Assembly: GCA_020853075.1 (NCBI GenBank)
Contig: JADYZS010000019.1
Location: forward strand, 1-19,943
Direction: 5' to 3'
Length of the DNA stretch: 19,943 nt
DNA from: Anaerolineae bacterium
GTDB taxonomy: Bacteria > Chloroflexota > Anaerolineae > JADYZS01
Part shown: positions 7,838 through 15,020 of the stretch, piece by piece
Numbering within the stretch: position 1 is the first letter of the stretch
Layout: the number at the start of each line of letters is the position of its first letter
Program-made: the position numbers and the translations under genes
The notes under the pieces: model-generated
The model's database searches: none
Told to the model about the DNA's origin: nothing
What the model saw: the letters and a program-made list of their open reading frames with translations, nothing else

Positions 7838-8710
7838 ATGAAACCGCTCTTGCGAGAGGTGTGGGCCTGCCCCGATTGCCACGGCGCGCTGGCGGCCTCG
7901 GCAGAAGAGGTGTGCTGCCTGGTGTGCGGGCGCGGCTACCCCATCGTGCAGGGCGTGCCGGTTCTCCTGACCGGAGGTGCAACAGCCGCACCGCGGCCGG
8001 TGGAGCATCATCACGGCATGAGCGAACGGCTGCGCCGATGGAGTATGCCACCTGCCACCAGTTACAGGCGACGCGCGGATAGGGAGAAGTTGCCCGCTTT
8101 TGTGCAAGGGTTGGGCCGGGCGGCACGGGTGTTGAACGTCGGGGCGAAGGAAACCGATCTCGGCGAGCACGTTCTCAACCTGGACCTGGGGCCCTTCTCC
8201 GGCGTGGATCTGGTGGGGGACGCGGTGAGCCTGCCGTTGCAGGACGAATCTATGGATGCCGTTATCACGCAGGGCGTGTTGGAGCACGTGCGCCACCCGG
8301 AGTGGGCTGTCGCCGAAATCCGCCGCGTGCTCCGGCCTGGCGGCCTGACCTACCACGAGGTTCCCTTCATCCAGGGCTACCACGCCGATCCAACCGACTA
8401 CCAGCGTTTTACGTTGGACGGGGTGGCCGCGCTGTTTGATGGCTTTGAGGTAATGGAACGCGGCATCGTCGCCGGGCCCAGTTCCGCGTTGTCTTGGGTG
8501 TTGCGAGAATATCTGGCGATCTTGTTCTCGTTTAACAATCCGGTGCTGTATGCCCTGGGCAAGCGGGCTTTTGGCTGGCTGACCGCGCCCGTGAAATACC
8601 TGGATGCTCTGGTGGTAGGGAGCCGCTACGCGCCGAAGATCGCCAGCGCGCTCTACTTGATCGCCCGCAAGCCGGAGGCTCCCACTGTGGGCACAACGGT
8701 GCACCCTTGA
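7838..8710 (+). CDS. Methyltransferase with N-terminal Trm112-like zinc ribbon
   Basis: 290 residues; ATG 7838 is preceded by AAAGGA at 7829-7834. The N-terminus is a Trm112-like zinc ribbon with Cys11, Cys14, Cys27 and Cys30 (CPDC...CLVC) followed by YPIVQGVPVLL. A class I methyltransferase domain begins near residue 90. Its motif I is VLNVGAKETDLG, lacking the usual GxGxG, followed by NLDLGPFSGVDLVGDA, a pattern seen in a recognised subgroup of Methyltransf_11 proteins from sugar clusters. VLEHVRHPEWAVAEIRRVLRPGG completes the fold. The last 100 residues have hydrophobic stretches (SWVLREYLAILFSF) that may touch the membrane. Role inferred: methylation within surface glycan assembly. The gene ends in a TTGA overlap with the next start. 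Confidence 0.82.
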   Translation: MKPLLREVWACPDCHGALAASAEEVCCLVCGRGYPIVQGVPVLLTGGATAAPRPVEHHHGMSERLRRWSMPPATSYRRRADREKLPAFVQGLGRAARVLNVGAKETDLGEHVLNLDLGPFSGVDLVGDAVSLPLQDESMDAVITQGVLEHVRHPEWAVAEIRRVLRPGGLTYHEVPFIQGYHADPTDYQRFTLDGVAALFDGFEVMERGIVAGPSSALSWVLREYLAILFSFNNPVLYALGKRAFGWLTAPVKYLDALVVGSRYAPKIASALYLIARKPEAPTVGTTVHP

Positions 8711-9921
8711 GCACTATCCGGGTACTGTACGTGGACATGGCCCTGGCTCTGGGCGGTTCAGTGACCAGCATCTATCGCCTGGTGAGCGACCTGGATCGCA
8801 GCCGCTACGAGGCAGCGATCTGCTTCTATCACGACAACGCCCTCGTCCCAAGTTTCCGAGCATTGGGCGCGACGGTGACGGTGCTCAACGCGGCGGATCG
8901 CCCCGCGCCTTCTCAAAAGATGGCGAGGGAGCATCCTGTACCGGCAAGGCCGCAGAGAAGAGGCATCCGCCGTCAGGCTGGTGCGCTGCGCCGCAATCTG
9001 ACCTTTGTCTTGCCAATGGCCCGGCGGCTATGCCGTCTTATCCGGGAGACGCGCAGCGACCTGGTACACGCAAACAACGCGCTGATGGAGAACCGGGAAG
9101 TCGTCCTGGCGGCGCGCTGGGCAGGCGTGCCGTGCGTATGCCACGTACGCCGCTTTCAACGCGTCGGGCTATTTGACCGCTGGCTGGCCCGCGGCGCGGC
9201 GGCTCACCTTTACATATCGCAGGCAGTGGCGACTGACTACCGCCAGCAGGAGGTAAGGCCGCGGCGATCCTCTGTCATCTACGATGGGCTGCCGCCGGAA
9301 GCCTTCGCCATCCCTGATGAGCGGCTGGCCGTGCGCGCCGAGTTCAATATCGCGCCGGAAGCCCCATTGGTGGGCCTGGTCGGGCGGTTGACGGCCTGGA
9401 AGGGTCAGGATCTGTTCTTGCGGGCGATAGCAGCGGCGCGAGGGGAGGTTCCGGGCTTGCGGGCCCTCATCATCGGCGAAGGCGGGCCGGGCGACGAGGC
9501 TTTCGTCGCCCACCTGCACCGAATGGCGGTTGAGTTGGGCTTGATGGATACGGTCGTCTTTGCCGGGCTGCGCTCTGACATGACTCGCCTGTTCAGCGCA
9601 CTGGACGTGCTGGCTCATACGTCGGTGGAGCCGGAGCCCTTTGGCCTGGTTATCATTGAAGGCATGGCCGCAGGGTTGCCGGTGATCGCCACTGGCGCGG
9701 GCGGCGCAGCCGAGACCGTTGAAGATGGCGTCAGCGGGCTGCTCGTCCCGCGCGGCGATGTGACCGCGCTGGCGCGGGCCATCGTCCATCTTGCCAGCAA
9801 TCGCGCCCAGGCCGCGGCCCTGGGCCGGGCGGCGCGCCGGCAGGCCCAGGACATCTTCACCGTTGATCGTTTCGTGCAAGGCGTGAGCGATCTATATCAT
9901 GATGTTCTGCCGGTGAATTAG
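8707..9921 (+). CDS. GT4 family glycosyltransferase
   Basis: 404 residues from TTG 8707, chosen because it forms a TTGA overlap with the preceding stop and begins exactly at the first beta strand (STIRVLYVDMALALGGS). GT-B fold: an N-terminal acceptor domain with a basic insert at about 75-100 (Arg/Lys/Pro-rich, possibly membrane-contacting), then the C-terminal donor domain starting LVGLVGRLTAWKGQD, a retaining GT4 signature. The EX7E pair is intact at Glu310 and Glu318 in EPFGLVIIEGMAAG. It is expected to transfer a sugar from a nucleotide donor onto the growing lipid-linked unit in the cytoplasm; donor and linkage cannot be read. It is distant in sequence from the paralogous pair at 12219 and 16388. 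Confidence 0.88.
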   Translation: MSTIRVLYVDMALALGGSVTSIYRLVSDLDRSRYEAAICFYHDNALVPSFRALGATVTVLNAADRPAPSQKMAREHPVPARPQRRGIRRQAGALRRNLTFVLPMARRLCRLIRETRSDLVHANNALMENREVVLAARWAGVPCVCHVRRFQRVGLFDRWLARGAAAHLYISQAVATDYRQQEVRPRRSSVIYDGLPPEAFAIPDERLAVRAEFNIAPEAPLVGLVGRLTAWKGQDLFLRAIAAARGEVPGLRALIIGEGGPGDEAFVAHLHRMAVELGLMDTVVFAGLRSDMTRLFSALDVLAHTSVEPEPFGLVIIEGMAAGLPVIATGAGGAAETVEDGVSGLLVPRGDVTALARAIVHLASNRAQAAALGRAARRQAQDIFTVDRFVQGVSDLYHDVLPVN

Positions 9922-9925
9922 ACCC

Positions 9926-11386
9926 ATGTCAGACGTTCCTGTTTCCCACCCCGCATCGCAGCGTCTCCAGAGGTTGCGCCGCATCCCCTGGCTGGAGATC
10001 AGCGCGGGCCTGCTGGCCCCGGTGCTGGGCGTGTGGTTGGGCCGGCAACTGGCCTCAGACAACTGGACGTCGTGGGTCACTCTGATCGGTGTGGCCTTTC
10101 ACGTGGTGGTAGCGCTGGCGAACCCGCTAGCCGGGCTCCTTCTATACACGATCACCGCACCCTACGCGCGCTTCGTCTATCTGGACATTGACCTGGGGGG
10201 CGGCATCCCTGACCTGGGGCTGAACCGCGTCGTCGCCGGAACGCTCGTGCTCATCTTCCTGGCGAACCTGGCGTCGCGACGCTGGCGGCTGCGCCGATTG
10301 GGCGCGTTGGAGTTCACCTTTCTCCTCTTCGCGGGCGCCATGTTCGTTTCGGCGACGGCGTCTGTCTTCGGCACCATCAACGCCGTCCAGACGACCTTTG
10401 ACGCTTACGTGATTCCCTTCTTCTTTCTTTTTGCCGCGCGCCACCTGGTGCGCCGCGAGGAAACGATGCGTTGGGTGATCGGTACTTTCCTCGTCGTCGG
10501 CGTCTATCTTGCCTTCATCACCGTGCGGGAGCAATGGACGGGCGAGATACTGTTTGACATCGGCTACTCCTACCCGATGTACAGCGCGCATATCCGCAAG
10601 GTAGTGGGGCTTCTGGGGATTCCGACTTTCATGGGCATGTCGCTCGCCATCATCGCGCCGGTAGCCCTTTATGCGTTGGTGCGGGCCCGCACCCTCGCGG
10701 CGCGCGGCCTTCTAGCTTTCATCTTGGGCTTCGTTCTGATAGGCGTCTTCAACACCTACGCGCGTGCAGGCTGGCTAGGAACCGCGCTGGCTCTGCTGGT
10801 CATGGGCCTGTTAGACCGGCGCACGCGCGGCGTTCTCATCCCCTTGGGGTTGGCGGCTGCCGTGTTTGCCGTTATCTCGTGGAACAGCATCATCACCAGT
10901 TACGCGGTCACCGAGCGACTGACAGCCGAGAACTCGCTGGATTTTCGCTTCACCGCCTGGCAGATTTCGGCTCGCATCATCCGGGAGAGCCCGATCCTCG
11001 GTATCGGGTTCAATTCCTTCGGTTACGTGGCCCAGTATCGGTGGGGCTGGACTCCGTTCATTATCCCCGGTATCTCGGCGGCCACCCACAATACGCTCCT
11101 TTTCATTTTCACTTCCGCGGGCTTCCTGGGTTTCTTACCCTACGGAGCGCTCTGTTTTGTTATCTTATACAGTGTTTGGCGGCAGTACCGGCGCGCGCGG
11201 GCACAGCCTACCATAAATGACCCTGGGATCTTCGCCCTCGGCATCGCCGTGTTCATGGCCTACATGGCGCCCTCACTAACGGTGGACATGCCCTTCGGCT
11301 TCTTTGTGAACACGCTTTTCTTCCTGTTCACTGGCGCGGTGCTCGGCCTTGCCCCGGATGAGGAGGCTCACGACGGCCATGCCTGA
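9926..11386 (+). CDS. O-antigen ligase / Wzy-type polysaccharide polymerase
   Basis: 486 residues with roughly ten to twelve hydrophobic segments. The Wzy_C/O-antigen ligase signature is visible in the second half: TYARAGWLGTALALLVMG, then a large extracytoplasmic loop with DFRFTAWQISARIIRESPILGIGFNSFG (about 337-365; R..W.......SP..G.G.N.F is typical) and THNTLLFIFTSAGFLGFLPY. This family includes Wzy polymerases and WaaL ligases, which cannot be separated by motif alone. Next to Wzx- and Wzz-like genes, polymerase is the more likely role: joining repeat units on the outer face of the inner membrane. It starts four bases after the preceding stop. Confidence 0.85.
   Translation: MSDVPVSHPASQRLQRLRRIPWLEISAGLLAPVLGVWLGRQLASDNWTSWVTLIGVAFHVVVALANPLAGLLLYTITAPYARFVYLDIDLGGGIPDLGLNRVVAGTLVLIFLANLASRRWRLRRLGALEFTFLLFAGAMFVSATASVFGTINAVQTTFDAYVIPFFFLFAARHLVRREETMRWVIGTFLVVGVYLAFITVREQWTGEILFDIGYSYPMYSAHIRKVVGLLGIPTFMGMSLAIIAPVALYALVRARTLAARGLLAFILGFVLIGVFNTYARAGWLGTALALLVMGLLDRRTRGVLIPLGLAAAVFAVISWNSIITSYAVTERLTAENSLDFRFTAWQISARIIRESPILGIGFNSFGYVAQYRWGWTPFIIPGISAATHNTLLFIFTSAGFLGFLPYGALCFVILYSVWRQYRRARAQPTINDPGIFALGIAVFMAYMAPSLTVDMPFGFFVNTLFFLFTGAVLGLAPDEEAHDGHA
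11361..11366 (+). promoter_or_regulatory. Ribosome binding site for the Methyltransf_24 gene, deciding start 11379
   Basis: A perfect AGGAGG lies 12 bases before ATG 11379 and inside the end of the polymerase gene. In-frame TTG 11349 and ATG 11358 lie upstream of it and so cannot use it. This supports 11379, with an 8-base overlap with the polymerase. Confidence 0.55.
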
Positions 11387-12182
11387 ACGCTATCCGCCAT
11401 CGGAGTTGCGCACGACGCTCAACGCCGCCGCTTCTGCCCTGGGCATCATCCTAAAGTACATGGTGCTCCTGCCGCTGCGACCGGGCGGCTCGTGGGCCAT
11501 CAAACGTTTTTCACGCCACGTGCGCGCGTTCGCGCCAGCCCGGCAGGCGCGCAAAACACGTATCCCTATCGCTGCTATAGATGAAGTGCTGCCGCAAACA
11601 GCTTGCCAGGTTCCCGTCTATCAGCAGTTAGAGCGCAAGGGCACCACGAGTTATATTGAAAATTATTACATATCTCTGATCTGCGCGGCCTTGCGCCCGC
11701 AGCGGGTTTTTGAGATCGGCACGTTTCAGGGCGGCACCACCTACCACATCGCGCTCAACACGCCGGATGATGCCGTCATCTATACCCTTGACCTGAAGCC
11801 GGAGCAGGTCAGTGTGCTCAAGTATGAGAAGAAAGATAGATTAGACGAGGAGGTTATTCATCATAGTTCGGGCGCAAAGTTTGAGGGCACGCCCCTGAGC
11901 CGAAAGATCGTCCGCTTGTGGGGCGATTCGGCCACCTTTGACTTTTCGGCCTTCCGGGGCCAGATGGACCTGGTGCTGGTGGACGGCAGCCATGAATATC
12001 CCTACGCGCGCGATGACACGGCCCATGCCCTGGAGACGATCAAGCCGGGAGGCGTTATCATCTGGCATGACTTTGACATTGCACCCGGCGTCAGTTACGC
12101 TCTTGAGAAGGTTGCCCGCGAGCGTGACGTCTATCAGTTGCGTGACAGTTCCTATGCCATCCACGTTGCGAAAGGAAAGTGA
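11379..12182 (+). CDS. Class I SAM-dependent methyltransferase, Methyltransf_24 type
   Basis: 267 residues from ATG 11379. The N-terminal 60 residues are basic and partly hydrophobic (ILKYMVLLPLRPGGSWAIKRF), perhaps membrane-associated. The catalytic domain has motif I as VFEIGTFQGGTTYHIA (residues 110-121 core) rather than GxGxG, then YTLDLKPEQ, LVLVDGSHEYPYARDD (Asp202, His205) and GGVIIWHDFD (His230, Asp231), the pattern of PF13578 methyltransferases found beside glycosyltransferases. VDGSH and WHDF suggest a bound divalent metal, as in catechol-type O-methyltransferases (family inference). Some proteins with this fold are annotated as CmcI-like hydroxylases, so the reaction is not certain. 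The acceptor is unknown. Confidence 0.78.
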   Translation: MPERYPPSELRTTLNAAASALGIILKYMVLLPLRPGGSWAIKRFSRHVRAFAPARQARKTRIPIAAIDEVLPQTACQVPVYQQLERKGTTSYIENYYISLICAALRPQRVFEIGTFQGGTTYHIALNTPDDAVIYTLDLKPEQVSVLKYEKKDRLDEEVIHHSSGAKFEGTPLSRKIVRLWGDSATFDFSAFRGQMDLVLVDGSHEYPYARDDTAHALETIKPGGVIIWHDFDIAPGVSYALEKVARERDVYQLRDSSYAIHVAKGK

Positions 12183-12205
12183 GGAGCCGGTTGCTGCCGC
12201 TCCTC
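12181..12205 (+). other. Small intergenic stem-loop
   Basis: GAGGAGC (12181-12187) pairs with GCTCCTC (12199-12205), giving a 7-bp stem with an 11-base loop in the 36-base gap between the methyltransferase and the next GT4. There is no T-run, so it is not a classical terminator. It could tune translation of the downstream gene, which has no clear Shine-Dalgarno. Confidence 0.3.
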
Positions 12206-12218
12206 CATCGGCAACCGT

Positions 12219-13379
12219 ATGACCTCACGGATTAAGGTCGCGATGCTCGGCTGGTATCCCCCAGCGAGCGGGCGCGGCGTCATCGGTGGCTCGGAAGCCC
12301 ACGTAGTCTATCTGCTGGGCGGGCTCACCCGTCGCCCGGACGTGGAGATGCACGTCGTAGCCCGCCGTTCCACCGGGCCGGTCACGGGTGCTGCCCACTC
12401 AGCCAACGGGCTCTCGGTACACCTGACCTCGCGAGCCCGCTTCCAGCGGCTGATGTTCTATCGTCTGGACGTGGCACGCCTGACCGGCGAAATCCGCCGC
12501 CTGCGTCCCGACGTCGTGCATGGTCACAGCACCAGCCTCTACGCCGACGCCGCGATCTCCAGCGGTATCCCTCACGTGATCACGGTACACGGCATCATCT
12601 ACCGGGAGGCCGCGTTAGAGCAAGGCTGGCGCGACCGCCTCAGTTTCGCCCTGGACGCCCTTTATGAGCGACACAACTTGAGGCGGGCGCAGCACATCAT
12701 CGCGTATTCGCCATACGCGGCTGAGGAGTGTGCCCGGCTGGCTCCTCGCGCCCGGATTCACCGGATAGATAACCCGGTGGATGAACGGTATTTCGCGCTG
12801 GCAGGCGAGCCGGAGCCTGGGGTTATCCTGTGCCCTGCCCGGCTCCGCCCTCTAAAAGGCATCCTGACCCTGTTGCAGGCCTTCGCGTTGGTGCACCGGG
12901 AGTTCCCCCGGGCCCGTCTGCGCATCGCGGGTGAAACCCATGTTTATCCTGACTACGCGGCCCAATGCCGGGCTTACGTGCGCCAGGCAGGGTTGGACGA
13001 CGCGGTTGAATTCCTGGGCTGGCGAGACGATGCCGCCATGCGTGAGGAATATACCCGCGCCGCCATCATGGTTTTGGCTTCGCAGCAGGAGAACGCGCCC
13101 CTATCTATTGTAGAGGCGATGGCCAGCGGGCGGCTGGTCGTAGCAACACGCGTCGGCGGCATCCCTTCACAGGTTAGCGAAGGGCGCACCGGTCTCCTCG
13201 TCCCGCCCAACGCGCCGGAGCCTCTGGCCGAGGCGCTGCTGCGTCTCCTGCGTGACCCGACCTTAGCCCGGCAGATGGGGCAGGAAGGACGCGCAGAGGC
13301 ACTACGCCGTTTTCATCCCGACGCGGTGGCCGAGCAGACCGCCGCCCTCTACCGCCACATCGCGGGGGGGGAAGAATGA
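12219..13379 (+). CDS. GT4 family glycosyltransferase
   Basis: 386 residues from ATG 12219; no clear Shine-Dalgarno in the 36-base gap. GT-B fold: VAMLGWYPPASGRGVIGGSE at the N-terminus, where GVIGGSEAHV is the glycine-rich acceptor loop, then HGHSTSLYADAA and VITVHGIIYRE. The donor domain starts at VILCPARLRPLKGILTLLQAF. The EX7E pair is complete: Glu291 and Glu299 in ENAPLSIVEAMASG, followed by VVATRVGGIPSQV. Family role: retaining transfer of a sugar from a nucleotide donor. It shares distinctive stretches with the gene at 16388 (IDNPVDERYFAL against IDNPVDERFFAL; TVHGIIYRE against TVHGILHRE), so the two are paralogues that may act on successive or alternative positions. Its stop overlaps the next start (ATGA). 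Confidence 0.88.
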   Translation: MTSRIKVAMLGWYPPASGRGVIGGSEAHVVYLLGGLTRRPDVEMHVVARRSTGPVTGAAHSANGLSVHLTSRARFQRLMFYRLDVARLTGEIRRLRPDVVHGHSTSLYADAAISSGIPHVITVHGIIYREAALEQGWRDRLSFALDALYERHNLRRAQHIIAYSPYAAEECARLAPRARIHRIDNPVDERYFALAGEPEPGVILCPARLRPLKGILTLLQAFALVHREFPRARLRIAGETHVYPDYAAQCRAYVRQAGLDDAVEFLGWRDDAAMREEYTRAAIMVLASQQENAPLSIVEAMASGRLVVATRVGGIPSQVSEGRTGLLVPPNAPEPLAEALLRLLRDPTLARQMGQEGRAEALRRFHPDAVAEQTAALYRHIAGGEE

Positions 13380-14644
13380 TGACCGGAGCCACGATGGAGA
13401 GGCGTACGGTATTGGTGCGCGAGGAGGCAGAGCGTTGGGCACTCGTCGCCCTCCTCGTTGTCGCTCTGACCTTGCGCCTGGGAGCCCTGGTCGTCTGGCC
13501 GCAGCCGCTAGAAGGGGACGCTGTTCTTTACGACCAACTGGCGACGAGCCTGGTCAACGGCTACGGTTTCAGCAAAGGCGCGGGCGAACCGCAGACCGCG
13601 GTGCGCGGGCCGGGCTATCCTCTCTTCGTAGCGGGGCTCTACACCCTCTTCGGCCACCACGTTCTCCCCGTCTATCTGGTGCAGATCCTGTTGGATGTAT
13701 TAACACTCCTTCTCCTTTACCGCTTCGCGCGGGATACCACCGGCCATGCCAGCGGGGCCTTCGTGGCAGCCGCATTGTACGCGCTGTATCCGCCCTTCAT
13801 TCAACAGGCCCTCTCCTTGTACAGCGAGACGCTGTACACTCTTTTACTTCTTGTCTCGTTGTGGATCTTTTGGCAGGCGACGCAACGCAGACAACTGCAT
13901 TGGTTCGCAATATGCGGTCTGGTCCTGGGAGTGGCGACGCTGGTGAGGCCGGTGACGCTCCTCTTTCCCATCTGGCTGGGCGCGTGCCTGTGGCCCTTGC
14001 GCCGGAGCGTGGGCCTCTGGCGGCCTACGTTGATTCTCACTATCTTCTTCGTCCTCATCATCCTGCCGTGGACAATACGGAATCAACGGCTCTTCGGCAC
14101 TTTCGTGCCGGTTTCCACCCTCTCCGGCCTGAACTTCTACCAGGCCCACGTCGGCATAGACGAGGCGGACGCGCTGCGGGTGCGCCGGCCCACGGAAGCG
14201 ATCAGCCTGCTGCGCCGGCAACTGGCAGACCGGGGCATCGCCCCTGATAATCTGAACGAGGCGCAGTTTGACCGCGCCGCCCAGCGCGAAGCACTTGCCA
14301 TCATCGCGCAGCATCCCGCACGTTACGTCCCTCTCTTTCTGAATCGCTTTCTGAGGCTGTGGCTGAACGTGGGCTACTACGGTCCCCCATCGCTGGCAAG
14401 TCTGCTTCTGGCGTGCATTAACGGCGTGCTGCTGTTGGGGATGCTCCTGGCCTGGATGCGCTACCGAGGAACGTGGTGGATTGCGGCGTTGCCATCGCTG
14501 GCCGCCGTCGCCTATTTCACCCTGTTCCACATGGCAATCCACGCGCAGGTGCGTTACAGTTTTCCGGTGGTTCCTTACGTCATGGTTTTCGCCGGATATG
14601 CAGCCATCCGTATATTGCCATGGAGGGTAGATAGCCAGGCATGA
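13376..14644 (+). CDS. ArnT/PMT-like membrane glycosyltransferase (GT39/GT83, PMT_2)
   Basis: 422 residues; start in an ATGA overlap, with a second ATG directly after. A GT-C architecture is visible: one N-terminal membrane segment at about 21-41, then an extracytoplasmic loop with LEGDAVLYDQLATSLVNGYGF, in which Asp48 sits where the catalytic Asp lies in this superfamily. About nine further hydrophobic segments follow, with RPVTLLFPIWL and the LPWTIRNQRLFGTFVPVS signature typical of PMT_2 proteins. Such enzymes take a sugar from a polyprenyl-phosphate donor and transfer it on the outer face of the membrane. The next gene encodes an ArnE/F-like small flippase subunit, the partner expected for delivering such a donor. 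Acceptor unknown: the polysaccharide, a lipid or a protein. Confidence 0.82.
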   Translation: MMTGATMERRTVLVREEAERWALVALLVVALTLRLGALVVWPQPLEGDAVLYDQLATSLVNGYGFSKGAGEPQTAVRGPGYPLFVAGLYTLFGHHVLPVYLVQILLDVLTLLLLYRFARDTTGHASGAFVAAALYALYPPFIQQALSLYSETLYTLLLLVSLWIFWQATQRRQLHWFAICGLVLGVATLVRPVTLLFPIWLGACLWPLRRSVGLWRPTLILTIFFVLIILPWTIRNQRLFGTFVPVSTLSGLNFYQAHVGIDEADALRVRRPTEAISLLRRQLADRGIAPDNLNEAQFDRAAQREALAIIAQHPARYVPLFLNRFLRLWLNVGYYGPPSLASLLLACINGVLLLGMLLAWMRYRGTWWIAALPSLAAVAYFTLFHMAIHAQVRYSFPVVPYVMVFAGYAAIRILPWRVDSQA

Positions 14645-15006
14645 AGCAATTTGCTCTTCTTTTTGTTGCCATTGTCTTCAACGTAGCCGGCCAGCTGGCG
14701 ATGAAGCGGGGAATGACGGAGGTAGGATTTATCACGGGCGAACTGGCGCGCCTCCCGGCGATGGCCGTGCGCGCCTTTACCACACCGCACGTCTTGCTGG
14801 GTTTCGTCGCCTACTTCGTGAGCGCCGTGCTCTGGCTCATCGTCCTGTCGCGCGTGGAACTGAGCCTGGCCTATCCGGTTGTCAGCCTGGGCTACGTTCT
14901 CGTCGTATTAACTTCCTGGCTCTTGCTCGGTGAGCAGGTGAACCTGTTGCGCTGGCTGGGTGTGTTCGTCATCTGCGTAGGGGTCTATCTGGTCACACGC
15001 AGTTAA
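14641..15006 (+). CDS. Small four-helix membrane protein, ArnE/ArnF-like (EamA/SMR superfamily)
   Basis: 121 residues with four hydrophobic helices, about 3-20, 50-70, 72-92 and 98-117. Helix 1 contains FNVAGQLAMKRG: the AGQL-K pattern is shared with ArnE, and Asn replaces the Glu that SMR drug exporters such as EmrE need for proton coupling. Helix 3 has LAYPVVSLGYVLVVL, close to the AYPMLSLNFVWVTL pattern of ArnE. In enterobacteria ArnE and ArnF together flip undecaprenyl-phosphate-aminoarabinose for ArnT. Here one subunit follows an ArnT-like gene with an ATGA overlap, suggesting a homodimer or an additional partner elsewhere. Role inferred: flipping a polyprenyl-phosphate sugar. A generic EamA-like transporter is the alternative. 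Confidence 0.75.
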   Translation: MKQFALLFVAIVFNVAGQLAMKRGMTEVGFITGELARLPAMAVRAFTTPHVLLGFVAYFVSAVLWLIVLSRVELSLAYPVVSLGYVLVVLTSWLLLGEQVNLLRWLGVFVICVGVYLVTRS

Positions 15007-15020
15007 GGGGCGGATAACGC

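Noticed and set aside
7739..8704. Open frame on the - strand (321 codons)
   Set aside because: Antisense to the zinc-ribbon methyltransferase; no domain signature, composition typical of a shadow frame.
11349..11378. TTG 11349 or ATG 11358 as the start of the Methyltransf_24 gene
   Set aside because: Both precede the AGGAGG at 11361-11366, which can only serve ATG 11379.
12181..12205. Hairpin as an intrinsic terminator
   Set aside because: Only a 7-bp stem, and no T-tract follows; a coding gene starts 14 bases later on the same strand in an evident operon.
13435..14247. Open + strand frame of 270 codons inside the ArnT-like gene
   Set aside because: Out-of-frame shadow without hydrophobic segments or motifs; the ArnT-like frame fits throughout.
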